A DNA stretch of 32,860 bases from an uncultured Tidjanibacter sp. (GCA_934663885.1 CAKUKW010000002.1:1-32860), one strand, 5' to 3'. Shown: positions 1 through 9,044, counted from the stretch's first letter. Numbers and translations are program-made. The notes: a model not told the origin generated them from the sequence alone.

Positions 1-275
1 TTTTTAGGGCTTGTATAAGTCTTTGCTAGAGAGCTGTCACCAGAACCTAGGATACCGTTTACAGTAGTGGGGTCATTCAGTGCGTTCCAGACACTAGAAG
101 CTACAAGGAACAAACAATAAGGATTGCTGAAAGTTCCTACGATTACATTCCATACTCCGGCCCAAGTAGTCATATCAGCCGCAGTTAGACCAGCATAGGC
201 TAGAGCCGTTGCAAAAGCGGAAATAAGGATTTGTACCCAGAATGTGGGGTTTTTTAGACGAATTTTAATGTTCAT
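1..275 (-). CDS. Phage holin, phi-LC3 family (C-terminus cut by window edge)
   Basis: Holins form the membrane hole that lets the endolysin reach peptidoglycan. The reading frame starts MNIKIRLKNPTFW, has a hydrophobic segment at about residues 14-34, then a second hydrophobic stretch around residues 47-63. It continues with LNDPTT and ends in view with AKTYTSPK. The NDPTT plus TY.(K/S)P pattern is the signature of the phi-LC3 type holins. The ATG at 275 is preceded by GAGGTG at good spacing. The stop lies beyond the left edge, although family length suggests only a few residues are missing. It is the last gene of the lysis and tail-tip unit visible here. The family call is from remembered motif similarity. 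Confidence 0.85.
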   Translation of the reverse strand, partial: MNIKIRLKNPTFWVQILISAFATALAYAGLTAADMTTWAGVWNVIVGTFSNPYCLFLVASSVWNALNDPTTVNGILGSGDSSLAKTYTSPK

Positions 276-315
276 TTATTTCACCTCGTTATAAAATTAT
301 AATTATGTCATATGG

Positions 316-1335
316 TTAGATGGAAAATACGGGACAAATACCATAAGAATAATTTCCATATTCGCTATATTCGTTGGTAATACTTCCAACTGTGGCAACG
401 TAATTTACTTTGTTTTTTGCGTGGGTCCTTAACCAGCTTTTAGCATTAAACCTAGTGTCATTATATTGCCAAATAGTTTTGTCGTTTCCAGATTTGAAGT
501 ATGGTTTTTGTTTTTCATAAGCAGATTCATCAATACCAATTCTATTAGTACCAAACATTTCATATTCAGATAGAATAGAAAGTGTCGTACTAGTAATTAT
601 AAATTCAATATTATTATTTCGTGTACTTGTAAAATAAACCGTATATTTTTCCAACACGTCTAACAATTCTTTTGGTAAAAAACTTGGAAACACATCTGTT
701 TTATTATTTAACATATTAAACACTCCGCCATCAAGCCAAGAGCCATATCTTGGAGCGTGCTGTGCCATTGTAAGTCTGTTCATTGGATCATCAGGAACTT
801 TTCCATAATCGTCATCAACAAAACCAACTATTTGATTAATATTTGCAATGCCTATTTGAAAGTCAATTCTCTTATTGCTATACACTGACGCACTTACCAT
901 ATGCTCGAAATCAATTATAAATGCTTCAACAGGATAGTTGTTTAAAGTTATTGTGTTTCCAGACCCATTTAAGGATACTTTCTTTCTATCTCCAATACTC
1001 CAAATTTGCGGAGCTTTTCCAGACTGCGCTACGGCTTTTATCATTGCCCAAGAATTATTTTCCAAGACAGCATCAGGAAAAACCAGCACAACTTCATACA
1101 ATTTATTTGTATTTACTTCAACGGTTTCATCTAAAGCTCCTGTGCAACTTATAGTCCAATTCCCTTTATCAACTTCAATTTCCCAAACGCCAGAACTTAT
1201 TTCTTTAGCTGTTTGTACCCCCCCCCCAGTGGAGCTTACGGTTACTGTTGAACCTGTTGCACAGCCTGTGATATGGAGAGTTGCTAGGGAGAATAAAGTA
1301 GAAGGGGTTTGAGACATTAGTGTACCATATGACAT
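316..1335 (-). CDS. DUF6273-like surface/tail-tip protein, paralog A (in-frame G10 tract)
   Basis: One of seven paralogs in the window. Its order is an MSYGTLMS tip, a beta-rich Ig-like or carboxypeptidase-regulatory-like segment (about 15-80), then a DUF6273-like domain. That domain shows NNSW, IWSIGD, a LSEYEMFG core and YEKQKPYFKSGN. This copy is divergent at its end: WLRTH replaces the W.RSP of its sisters and PVFSI replaces P.FC(V/I), so the conserved cysteine is lost. Codons 37-40 are a run of ten G (1218-1227), here in frame. The ATG at 1335 has GAGGTGATATA upstream. Role inferred: host-surface binding, because the bank sits with lysis genes and shows phase-variation signs. 339 residues. 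Confidence 0.8.
   Translation of the reverse strand: MSYGTLMSQTPSTLFSLATLHITGCATGSTVTVSSTGGGVQTAKEISSGVWEIEVDKGNWTISCTGALDETVEVNTNKLYEVVLVFPDAVLENNSWAMIKAVAQSGKAPQIWSIGDRKKVSLNGSGNTITLNNYPVEAFIIDFEHMVSASVYSNKRIDFQIGIANINQIVGFVDDDYGKVPDDPMNRLTMAQHAPRYGSWLDGGVFNMLNNKTDVFPSFLPKELLDVLEKYTVYFTSTRNNNIEFIITSTTLSILSEYEMFGTNRIGIDESAYEKQKPYFKSGNDKTIWQYNDTRFNAKSWLRTHAKNKVNYVATVGSITNEYSEYGNYSYGICPVFSI
1218..1227 (-). repeat. Ten-G homopolymer inside paralog A
   Basis: Ten consecutive C on the plus strand read as G10 in the coding strand, giving Gly-Gly-Gly in the first beta domain. With ten G the frame is open. A change of one base would close it. Such tracts are classical slipped-strand mispairing sites. 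Confidence 0.9.
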
Positions 1336-1365
1336 TATATCACCTCTTAATTGATTTAATTTTGA

Positions 1366-2391
1366 TTAAACACAAAAAGCGGGAGCTAGACCATATGAAG
1401 CAAGTACTCTAGCGCGAGAGGCGCCACCGCTTTTATTCACGTCACAAAAACCATCGTTGCTGGTAGCATCGGGTGAGCGACACCAATATAGCACAGCAGT
1501 ACTAGTAGAATCATGACGGTACTTGATTTTACTGTTGCCAGCCTTGTAATAGTCGTACTGTGTCTGATAGTTCTGCTCGTATGAATTGGCCCATGTATGT
1601 ATGCCCTGAACTTCAAACTCTGCTAAGAAAAACAGATAATCATTAGTAGCTGTAACTACGTCAGACGTATCATTAGCGTTACCTGTATTATCTGTATACT
1701 TAGTCACAGATTTCATGACCGAACGAAGGTCGGACGGTAGTGCAACTATAAAGCTATTTGCAATGGGTGAGACAGGAGTACCAATGTTGCCCAATAAAGT
1801 CTTTCTACCATAGCTTCCATTCCAACCGCCAGAGTTGGTAGCTGACAGATTTATGCGGAAACCATCGAAAGTTCCTGCACTATTATAATAGCTATCACAG
1901 AAAGCGATATTTATACTACTTGTTGTTTTACCAATTTGGAAGTGAATACGGTTTGTACCTTCTATATTACTGTTGTGGTCGATTCCAATAATAAAAACAT
2001 TTACTGTAAAATTACTAAAAGTATACCCTTGGACAGTTCCGTTTAAAATAATACTTTTAGTATCGCCGACATTCCAATAATTACTAGCTTGCCCTGCATC
2101 CGCAACTTTTCTAATAGCATTCCAGCTACTATCATTCAATGAACTTTTTAGCACTACCTCATACAACTTAACTTCATCAACATTTACAGTTATAGATTTA
2201 CTCCCTACACTTACAGTATAACTCCCATAAGCCCACGCTTTAGCATACCAAACCCCATTATCTTCAACAGCCTCAACAGTAGTTTTACCATAACTTACCG
2301 TCACAGTATCGCCCGGAAGAGGTCCAGAAATAGCAAATGTAGGAACAAATTGAGGCTTTGTATTTCTACCTAACACAGAACCATATGCCAT
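1366..2391 (-). CDS. DUF6273-like surface/tail-tip protein, paralog B
   Basis: 341 residues starting MAYGSVLGRN. The N-terminal beta domain has TVTVSYGKTTV where the sister genes carry a G tract. The DUF6273-like part has DSSWNAIRKVADAG, YWNVGD, HFQIGK, LAEFEVQG, YEQNYQTQYDYYKAGN, YWCRSP and GLAPAFCV. It resembles paralog D most: both share a stretch around 1558-1580 and 6956-6978 that is identical for over 20 bases, plus WCRSP. The B-D pair therefore looks like a fairly recent duplication, now separated by the lysis block. No homopolymer tract is visible in its coding sequence. Function inferred as adhesin or receptor binding. Confidence 0.8.
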   Translation of the reverse strand: MAYGSVLGRNTKPQFVPTFAISGPLPGDTVTVSYGKTTVEAVEDNGVWYAKAWAYGSYTVSVGSKSITVNVDEVKLYEVVLKSSLNDSSWNAIRKVADAGQASNYWNVGDTKSIILNGTVQGYTFSNFTVNVFIIGIDHNSNIEGTNRIHFQIGKTTSSINIAFCDSYYNSAGTFDGFRINLSATNSGGWNGSYGRKTLLGNIGTPVSPIANSFIVALPSDLRSVMKSVTKYTDNTGNANDTSDVVTATNDYLFFLAEFEVQGIHTWANSYEQNYQTQYDYYKAGNSKIKYRHDSTSTAVLYWCRSPDATSNDGFCDVNKSGGASRARVLASYGLAPAFCV

Positions 2392-2395
2392 ATAA

Positions 2396-3985
2396 TCACT
2401 CCTTTACAAGCCCAAGATTGCAAATGATACAAGCAATTTCTTCTCTTGTGATTTTATTTTTAGGACGTGTTCCATCCATAATTTTAGCTTTAGTTACTTT
2501 TTCCCAAGAACTTTTAGCCCAAGAACTAGGCTCAGTCGTTACAACGGTCGCAGACGCATTTTCAGCACTCATAGCTTTATCTACTGCCTTTCTAAAGTCA
2601 TCCATAGTCTTGTCATAATAAGGGAAGATATGGCTCGGATCTACATGGGTTTTTGAAGCAATCCCTGCCTTACCTCCTTCATAATGAGAAGTGATTTCTG
2701 AGGCTTTGCCACCAACTTGTTTTAGAATCTTAGCAAAAAGCCAAACAGCCTTATTCCACTCATCTTCAAAGAACTTTCTTGTATCTTCCACATAAGTCTT
2801 GAAATCAAGATAACTACCATTTCTGGCTTGAAGTCTTTTTAGTGTATTAGAGCCAACACAACCATCTACACTCAAGCCTTGGTCTTGCTGGAACTTCTTC
2901 ACAGCCGTAAGACAACCCGGTCCATAACTACCATCAATACCCTTTGGGTCATAACCCCATGCAATAAGTTCTTTTTGTAGTGCAGTCACAGCCCATTTAT
3001 TATTACTTGCGCCACTTTTGATAACAGACCAATTTACAGGGATGCATTTAGCTTCTGTTGGTTCACAAAGCTCACAAGCAATATGAGTACTGTTTGCGCT
3101 TTTGCCACAATGCCAAGACTTGATGCCTAGAGGAAGTAGCTGATAAATTCCTGTATCATCAATAACGAATTCTACACTTGTTGTTGCAGAACTATTGTTC
3201 ATATTATTGGCGAAAGCCTGTGCTGTTCCGCCCGGAGTTCCTGTGCTATGTAGCATCATCTTAGTTTTTTTACACTTGATTTGCTTTGTATAGCAAGGGT
3301 TCTTTGTAATATAATCTTGAATGATTTTATATTCTGAACTCACCACTTCAACACCATCTTCTTTATCATCGTCTTTTGGGCTAGGATTCTTTTCAGAGCC
3401 TTTAATGTAAACACAAATAAAGTTATGACATTTTCTTCCTTCGCCCTTGATTGCTTCATCGTTGAAATCACATTGAGTAGAGCCGCCACCATCTAGCATG
3501 ATAGCATCCTTACACCCAAAAGTATTTTCCATATAACTTCTTAGATACTCAGGCGTGACTCCGATGGTTGTTGCATAAAGCCTCAAATTACCATTACTAT
3601 CCAAACCCATAGCAGTTCTAGGACGCTTACCACCCATAGCATTGTCATAAGATAGTTTAGATACAGGTTTCCCGTTGACGATTAGTGGAGTTGTTGTAAT
3701 GAAATTAGTAGAAGGCTCATCAACAGGCCCAGCAATAGCCATCTTGATATCACTACCATTATGCCAAGTGAAACCATAGCTTTTCCAAGGCCGTTTACTT
3801 AACCATTTGCCCTTAACTTTAAGCAAAGGGCAAGGACTACCGTCACTATTCCACATTCCACCATTAATGATAAAATTGGCTCCTGTAGCCTTCTTCACTT
3901 GTGTTACTGTTTTCTTACAATTAGCAACATAAATTTCAATTTTTTCAATTTTATCTAATGCAATTTTAGCTGTTAGTGCTGGCAT
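2396..3985 (-). CDS. Modular endolysin: phosphodiester-glycosidase-like domain, amidase, peptidoglycan-binding insert, SLH-like end
   Basis: Wall-degrading lysin of 529 residues. N-terminal third: NAGPA/DUF2233-like domain with FIINGGMWN, RTAMGLD and IMLDGGGSTQ. Middle: the first half of an N-acetylmuramoyl-L-alanine amidase, with MLHSTG (zinc-ligand His) and HIACELCEP. A PG_binding_1-like unit follows (LQKELIAWGYDPKGIDG, AVKKFQQDQGLSVDG). Then comes what looks like the second half of the amidase (WLFAKIL, ITSHYEGGKAGIAS, HVDPSHIFP). The end is an SLH-like repeat (SWEKVTKAKIMDGTRP, ITREEIACII). The wall-binding module thus seems to sit inside the catalytic domain. SD GGAGG precedes the ATG, which overlaps the upstream membrane gene by 13 bases. 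Confidence 0.85.
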   Translation of the reverse strand: MPALTAKIALDKIEKIEIYVANCKKTVTQVKKATGANFIINGGMWNSDGSPCPLLKVKGKWLSKRPWKSYGFTWHNGSDIKMAIAGPVDEPSTNFITTTPLIVNGKPVSKLSYDNAMGGKRPRTAMGLDSNGNLRLYATTIGVTPEYLRSYMENTFGCKDAIMLDGGGSTQCDFNDEAIKGEGRKCHNFICVYIKGSEKNPSPKDDDKEDGVEVVSSEYKIIQDYITKNPCYTKQIKCKKTKMMLHSTGTPGGTAQAFANNMNNSSATTSVEFVIDDTGIYQLLPLGIKSWHCGKSANSTHIACELCEPTEAKCIPVNWSVIKSGASNNKWAVTALQKELIAWGYDPKGIDGSYGPGCLTAVKKFQQDQGLSVDGCVGSNTLKRLQARNGSYLDFKTYVEDTRKFFEDEWNKAVWLFAKILKQVGGKASEITSHYEGGKAGIASKTHVDPSHIFPYYDKTMDDFRKAVDKAMSAENASATVVTTEPSSWAKSSWEKVTKAKIMDGTRPKNKITREEIACIICNLGLVKE

Positions 3986-4392
3986 TTTATACCTCCAAAC
4001 ACTTCGTGTAGTTTATCCTCAAGCCAAATGGCGATACCACTTAGCAAAAACCAAGCCAATGTAAAAGGCAGACAAATATTTCCATCTAAAGCATTGAAGG
4101 GGATATTGCTATAATCCCATATATCAAGGCCCATATAAGTATTCAATATGAGTCCCAATATTGCTTCTAATACGGTAATAAACCCAGCTCCTATCGCCAT
4201 TTGAACAGCAATAGGAGGAGGGTTTTTACCTTCATTCAGCAAACCTATGAACACGAAACTCAAGCCACCAGCAACAGCCATAGTCCAATGTAAAGGATGA
4301 CCAGAGCCTGTTTTCCATAGAGCTTCAATGCCTTGATAGATCAATCCGCCAATCATAAAAAATAATATGTGGATACGAATTGATCTACTCAT
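3973..4392 (-). CDS. Membrane protein, CmpB-type (putative ABC-transporter type IV) family
   Basis: 139 residues with about four hydrophobic segments. It contains the pattern W.GSGHPLHWTM, IWDYSNIPFNALDGNICLPF and AWFLLSG, which resembles the PF06541 family (WDYS, N..G.ICL.F). Such genes occur beside phage lysis cassettes. Here it lies directly upstream of and overlapping the endolysin, so a role in lysis or as a second pore protein is possible but not shown. The start is 3 bases after the preceding stop with only a weak ribosome site, suggesting translational coupling. Confidence 0.65.
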   Translation of the reverse strand: MSRSIRIHILFFMIGGLIYQGIEALWKTGSGHPLHWTMAVAGGLSFVFIGLLNEGKNPPPIAVQMAIGAGFITVLEAILGLILNTYMGLDIWDYSNIPFNALDGNICLPFTLAWFLLSGIAIWLEDKLHEVFGGIKCQH

Positions 4393-4394
4393 AA

Positions 4395-5093
4395 TTATTT
4401 ACCAGATAGCTTCGCCAGAACAGCATTCATCTGTTCAGTAGCAGTCTTTAGTAGCTCATCCATTTCGGTCTTGATGTCAGCAGGAAGTTCAACACCATAC
4501 TGAATACCTTCAAGCTCTTCCATAGATTCAGCACGACGAATCCACTTACGAAGCATATTGCCATAAGTAACGATTTGAGTAATTGCGGTTTGCTTTGCAA
4601 TATAAATTTTTGTGATTTGTTCGGCGGTATAGGTCTTACAATCTTCATTGTCTACATGGTAAATATACTGAGTTGCACCGAGAACGACCGCATTGAACAT
4701 ATCATTGATATTAGTTTGGTCCTCAATGCTTAGGCTGAAATGGTCAAGCTCACCAGAACCATCAAGAGCCACATCAATACCCTTGCTAATAGCTTCACCA
4801 GTAGCCTTAGAAATATCCTTTAGATGCCACTCTTTAGACTGATTTAGAATATAAAGGTCATATTCAGCCTTCATCTCATCAGTCCAGTTTTCATAAGCGT
4901 CACATTCAACAGTTTCTAGGTCAGGAATGGGATTCTTAGTGTCAATGTTATAAGGCTTGCCATCTACTAGCACACCACGATATTCATCAGGATTCTCTGT
5001 GATATTATAGCACATGGACGCAGTTAGTTTGATGAAATCAGGCATAAGATAATGCACAACTTCATCAGGAGTCTTTACACGATATAGAGACAT
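4395..5093 (-). CDS. DUF4376-like tail accessory protein
   Basis: 232 residues, soluble. The C-terminal half carries HFSLSIEDQTNIN, then YHVDNEDCKTYTAEQ, then LRKWIRRAESMEEL and IQYGVELP. This order matches the DUF4376 type proteins found next to tail fibres of Clostridia phages. The biochemical role is unknown; assembly or chaperone functions have been suggested for neighbours of this type. The ATG at 5093 has GAGG upstream. It sits between an unknown gene and the lysis genes in the unit that starts at the 5.6 kb promoter. Confidence 0.6.
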   Translation of the reverse strand: MSLYRVKTPDEVVHYLMPDFIKLTASMCYNITENPDEYRGVLVDGKPYNIDTKNPIPDLETVECDAYENWTDEMKAEYDLYILNQSKEWHLKDISKATGEAISKGIDVALDGSGELDHFSLSIEDQTNINDMFNAVVLGATQYIYHVDNEDCKTYTAEQITKIYIAKQTAITQIVTYGNMLRKWIRRAESMEELEGIQYGVELPADIKTEMDELLKTATEQMNAVLAKLSGK

Positions 5094-5111
5094 CTTATCT
5101 ACCTCTTTCTT

Positions 5112-5552
5112 TTAAATATCTTTAATCAATTCCCAAATATGTTCAAGTTCTTCAATTTCGGCTTCATAAAACTTTTGGCTCCAAAGCCAATAATCAGGAC
5201 TGTCTTCACGCTTTAGCTTATTGGCTCGTTCATCGTCCCAAAGCTTATTCCAACGCTCTTGATGCTTACCCTTGGTATTATCATTGTCTACGATAGCAAG
5301 CCTATCCATAATTTTCTTGACAAGTAGACCACGTGCAAGGCCATTACCATCATCGTTCCGGCTGAAATAATCATAAGCATTTTGGCTTGTGTTGTAACAA
5401 ATGGGCTTGCCACAATAAGTGATAATATTTTGATTATTTCCGCATTGCGTACCATAAGAAAGATTTAGTTCATCATTACACATAGCCTTGCCCTTGAAAC
5501 GGGCATTTACGATATAAGGGCTTGTGGACTTGGGAGGAATATTATTTTCCAT
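5112..5552 (-). CDS. Hypothetical phage protein
   Basis: 146 residues, not recognised. The N-terminal half has CNDELNLSYGTQCG, ITYCGKPICYNTSQNAYDYFSRNDDG and GLARGLLVKKI. The C-terminal half is charged and rich in Trp and Glu, probably helical. Four cysteines in the first half could bind metal. The ATG at 5552 has AAAGGAG upstream, and a near-consensus promoter lies just before it (5594-5622), so this is the first gene of the unit running to the holin. Confidence 0.6.
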   Translation of the reverse strand: MENNIPPKSTSPYIVNARFKGKAMCNDELNLSYGTQCGNNQNIITYCGKPICYNTSQNAYDYFSRNDDGNGLARGLLVKKIMDRLAIVDNDNTKGKHQERWNKLWDDERANKLKREDSPDYWLWSQKFYEAEIEELEHIWELIKDI

Positions 5553-5593
5553 TTTGATTCTCCTTTGAAATTTGGGTTTGACTCACCAAAAGT

Positions 5594-5622
5594 ATTGTAT
5601 CATATGTTTGAGGATGTGTCAA
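5594..5622 (-). promoter_or_regulatory. Sigma-A promoter with extended -10
   Basis: Minus strand: TTGACA (5622-5617), 17-base spacer ending TGA, TACAAT (5599-5594). It lies in the 84-base gap between paralog C and the 5112-5552 gene. It would drive the unknown gene, DUF4376-like gene, CmpB-like gene, endolysin, paralogs B and A, and the holin. Confidence 0.85.
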
Positions 5623-5636
5623 GGGGCTTACTAATA

Positions 5637-6731
5637 TTAAACACAGAAAATTGGAGCGATTCCGTTAGAAGCACCAGAGGCCACTAGGTTTCTTGCGCTA
5701 GTTCTTTTTCCACTACTCCCATCAAAAACTAAAAAATTCTTTTCGTTTGCATACACAGAGCCTTGATTGAACATACTCGGTGAGCGTCCCCAATAATCAA
5801 CTCTATAACTACTTGTCCAAGGATCTGACGCTTTGGAATTTCCAGCGATATAATAATCATATTGTTTTTGATACGTTGCTTCATAAGTGTTCGCATAATT
5901 AATCGAACCCCAAAGTTCAAATTCAGATATTAGAAATAATTTATCAGATGTAGCGGTTACATTTTCTTTTACGGAGTCTTTATAATTATAATCTTCTCTT
6001 GGAGAACCGCCAACATTATCTGTGTATTTAGTGCAGTAAAGTATAACATTCTTAACATCACTAGATAAGGCAGACAAAAATTGAGACATTATTGTAGACC
6101 TCATAGTACAAGATTTCCATCCGCCCCTATTTGTACTATTTGCCCAATAGGATGCTGGATTCATACAAAAAGAATTCTTGTCATTTGTATAGGACGTCCC
6201 ATCCGGGTCATGAAAAACTATAAATTTATCACTTGTTTTTGTCTTTTTTCCAATTTGAAAATGTATTTTTCTACTTCCTTCATATGTCGCATTATGGCCT
6301 ATACCAATAATAAAAGCATAAACACTTATATTAGAGTAATATACCGTTCCAATTGTTCCAGAGATAGTAATTTTTTTACAATCTCCAACAGACCAATAAT
6401 TTTTTGCCGTCCCGTTAGCAGAAGCATTGTGGATTGTACTCCAACTATTATTGTCAAGCACCGAACTTATTGCAACAGTCAACGCCAAAGAATAAATTTT
6501 TACAACTGTTACAGAAATGTTAGAAGAATTATAATTACTACTCTTAACAGTCCAAGTCCCTTTATCAACACTTACCTCCCAAACACCACTACTAACCTCA
6601 GTAGCTGTTAAACTAATGCCCCCCCCAGTGACGGTCACGATTGCACCGTGAGAAGGGCCAGTAATTCTAATAACAGCTTTTTCAAAAGGCGTGGGAATAG
6701 AGGATTGAGACATTATAGAACCATATGACAT
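5637..6731 (-). CDS. DUF6273-like surface/tail-tip protein, paralog C (in-frame G8 tract)
   Basis: 364 residues starting MSYGSIMSQS. The beta domain includes GPSHGAIVTVTGGG and EVSSGVWEVSVDKGTW, close to paralogs A and E. The DUF6273-like part has NNSWSTIHNASANG, YWSVGDCKK, HFQIGKK, ISEFELWG, YEATYQKQYDYYIAGN, WGRSP and GIAPIFCV. The glycines near codon 39 come from a G8 tract (6619-6626), which is in frame here. It is the last gene of the four-and-a-half kilobase unit begun at the 11.28 kb promoter. SD GAGGTGATATA stands before the ATG. Confidence 0.8.
   Translation of the reverse strand: MSYGSIMSQSSIPTPFEKAVIRITGPSHGAIVTVTGGGISLTATEVSSGVWEVSVDKGTWTVKSSNYNSSNISVTVVKIYSLALTVAISSVLDNNSWSTIHNASANGTAKNYWSVGDCKKITISGTIGTVYYSNISVYAFIIGIGHNATYEGSRKIHFQIGKKTKTSDKFIVFHDPDGTSYTNDKNSFCMNPASYWANSTNRGGWKSCTMRSTIMSQFLSALSSDVKNVILYCTKYTDNVGGSPREDYNYKDSVKENVTATSDKLFLISEFELWGSINYANTYEATYQKQYDYYIAGNSKASDPWTSSYRVDYWGRSPSMFNQGSVYANEKNFLVFDGSSGKRTSARNLVASGASNGIAPIFCV
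6619..6626 (-). repeat. Eight-G homopolymer inside paralog C
   Basis: Eight C on plus read as G8 in the coding strand, at the same place in the protein as the tracts of paralogs A and E (just after the TVTV strand). The reading frame is open in this sequence. Confidence 0.9.
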
Positions 6732-6764
6732 TATATCACCTCATATTTTTTTGATTTTGATTGG

Positions 6765-7811
6765 TTAGATGCAGAAAGCGGGAGATAGGCCCTGCGAACG
6801 AGCTGAGTATTCTTGTCCAGGGCCTCCTGCGCCATTTCCCGCACAAAAATACTGATTATTGCTAACTCCGGGAGAACGACACCAATACCATACAGCAGTA
6901 CCAGTAGCATTATGCTTATACTTGACTTTGCTGTTGCCAATCTTATAGTAATCATACTGTGTCTGATAGTTCTGCTCATATTGATTCGTATAAGTTCTAG
7001 CCCCTTGCACTTCAAACTCACTTAATAAATAAACAAAGTCACTTGTGTTACTAATGTTGCTTTCAACATTAGTGCCGCCACCAACATTATCGGTATATTT
7101 AACACAGGGCTTCATTTGAGCCTTCAAATCACTAGGCAAACAATTCAGAAATGTTGTGGTGCCTGCGCTAGAAACATCAGCAACATTACCACCAAGGATG
7201 TCTTTCCTCATATGACAACTTGCCCATCCGCCAACATTTGTATTCGCAGTATTCATAGTAAAAGCAGTAGCCAAACTACTGACACTATTATAATACTGAT
7301 CGCACAAAGCCACACTATTAGTAGCAGTATAACTCTGTGCTGTCCTAAAACAGCCAAAATGAATTAACTTACCTTCAATATTTTCATTGTGGTTAAACCC
7401 TAGAATATAAACCCAATAATCACCGTTTACGCCCAAACTACCAATAGTGCCTTGAATATGAATCTTTTTAGCATCTCCAACATTCCAGTAGTTAGCCCCC
7501 GCTCCTTGGTCAGCAATAATTCTAATAGTTTCCCAGCTACAATCATTTAATATATTACTAGGAGCCGCAACACTATATTCAATAAGTTGAGTTACATTTA
7601 CTTTAGCAATAGTAACACCGTCTACCTTTACTTCATATTCACCAAAAGCCCACGGCTTTGCAATGTAATTTGAACCAACAGCCTCAGAAATAGCAACAGC
7701 CTTTCCTTTTTGAATAGTAGGAATTTTATCGCCAGTCACGCCCACGATTCTAATAGTAGGATAGAAACTACTTGCTTTCCTAGACCGGCTAAGAATAGAG
7801 CCATATCCCAT
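6765..7811 (-). CDS. DUF6273-like surface/tail-tip protein, paralog D
   Basis: 348 residues starting MGYGSILSRS. The beta domain has no G tract (GDKIPTIQKGKAVAISEAVG). The DUF6273-like part shows DCSWETIRIIADQGA, YWNVGDAKK, LLSEFEVQG, YEQNYQTQYDYYKIGN, WYWCRSPG and GLSPAFCI. It is closest to paralog B, including the WCRSP form of the motif. The segment between YFC and the SPAFC end is the least conserved among paralogs, as expected of a binding surface. SD GAGGTGATAAT precedes the ATG. Confidence 0.8.
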   Translation of the reverse strand: MGYGSILSRSRKASSFYPTIRIVGVTGDKIPTIQKGKAVAISEAVGSNYIAKPWAFGEYEVKVDGVTIAKVNVTQLIEYSVAAPSNILNDCSWETIRIIADQGAGANYWNVGDAKKIHIQGTIGSLGVNGDYWVYILGFNHNENIEGKLIHFGCFRTAQSYTATNSVALCDQYYNSVSSLATAFTMNTANTNVGGWASCHMRKDILGGNVADVSSAGTTTFLNCLPSDLKAQMKPCVKYTDNVGGGTNVESNISNTSDFVYLLSEFEVQGARTYTNQYEQNYQTQYDYYKIGNSKVKYKHNATGTAVWYWCRSPGVSNNQYFCAGNGAGGPGQEYSARSQGLSPAFCI

Positions 7812-7865
7812 ATTATCACCTCGTTAGTTTAATTTAAAATTTAATTTAAGAACGAAAGAAGTTGA

Positions 7866-8979
7866 TTATACACAGAAGCAAGGTTGCACCGCTAAAGAAG
7901 TATTTCCTTCGTAAATTGAAGAAAGATTTTCATAATCTCCTAACGAACCTCCCCAAGCACAAAAACGGTTTTGAGTAGTTGCGGGAGAACGAGTCCAAAA
8001 ATATCTTGCACTATTTACGGACTCTAGTTCGCCGAGATAAGTAATACCGTTCCCGTCACGACTATTGCCAGAAGAATAATAAGCATAATATTTTTGATAA
8101 TTTTGTTCATATTTATTTGCGTTATAACAATATCCAAAAAGCTCATATTCAGACATAATAAACAGTTTATCTGTTGTACTAGTAATATCGCTTGACAAAT
8201 TAGAGGCTGGCTTATTATTATTAGTATATTTTGTTACAGAGCGTATGTTGTTTATTAAACTAATAGGCCACAACGATGTAAATGTATTTGTACCGCCTAA
8301 GACTTGCGGATTACCGACGTCGGATGTTGCTAAATATTTGTTCCTTATTAAAGATTGGCTCCATCCTTTACTCCGCCCCGCATAATCAGCATGGCAAAAG
8401 CCACCTGTCTGTCTTACCCCATAGTATTCAGCTTGAAAACATCTTACATAATTACCAACTTTACCTAGTTGAAAATGAATTAAATTATTGCCTTCTCTAC
8501 TTGCATTATGATTTATCCCCACAATAAAAGCTTCAACGGTCAAATTGTTATAACTAATTTTATTACTATCATATTCAGGATAAAAAGAAATCGTTCCATT
8601 CAACGTAACTTTTTTAGTATCCCCAACACTCCAATACCGACTAGCCAACCCTTGCCTACTAATATTACTTATCGTACTCCAACTATTATTATTCAGCGTA
8701 CCACTAACAGCAACGCTCAAACTTACGCTATAAGTCTTAGGAACAGTAACAACAACGCTTGATGTCGTATATAGACTTCCTGCATTTACAGTATAAACCC
8801 CCTTATCACTTACCTTACCTTCCCAAACTCCATTACTGACCTCAGTTAAATTCTGAGCCCCCCCCCCCAGAGAACGTCATGGTTACTGATGTACCATGTG
8901 AAGGGCCTGTAACACGAATAGTTGCATATTCAAAAATAGAATCTGCAATAGATTGATTCATTAGAGAACCATATGACAT
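7866..8979 (-). CDS. DUF6273-like surface/tail-tip protein, paralog E, out of frame at a G11 tract
   Basis: The gene starts at 8979 (MSYGSLMNQS) and reads GPSHGTSVTMTFSGGGG, then meets TGA a few codons after the G11 tract. Dropping one G restores the sister sequence (LTEVSNGVWEGKVSDKG) and continues to CFCV at 7866. The total span is 371 codons plus one base. The C-terminal part has NNNSWSTISNISRQG, YWSVGDTKK, HFQLGK, MSEYELFG, YEQNYQKYYAYYSSGN and FWTRSP. All domains survive, so I read it as phase-off, not decayed. An A15 run upstream of its start is another slippery site. A sequencing error in the tract is the alternative. Confidence 0.78.
8858..8868 (-). repeat. Eleven-G homopolymer that puts paralog E out of frame
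   Basis: Eleven C on plus read as G11 on the coding strand. Ten G would give the open frame seen in paralog A. This is the longest of the four G tracts, and longer tracts slip more often. Confidence 0.9.
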
Positions 8980-8995
8980 TTAATCAACTTCTTTC

Positions 8996-9010
8996 TTTTT
9001 TTTTTTTTTT
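8996..9010 (-). repeat. A15 homopolymer upstream of paralog E
   Basis: Fifteen T on plus, A15 on the transcribed sense strand, about 17 bases before the ATG of paralog E. The usual GAGGTG ribosome site is weak here (GAAGTTGA). Length change could alter translation of E. Confidence 0.8.
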
Positions 9011-9044
9011 GTTTGTTGTTTATTGTCGTTTTTTATTTGTTTGT

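Noticed and set aside
921..1312. Plus-strand open frames across gene A and similar plus-strand frames elsewhere
   Set aside because: They are antisense shadows of minus-strand genes, with no ribosome sites and no family-like sequence.
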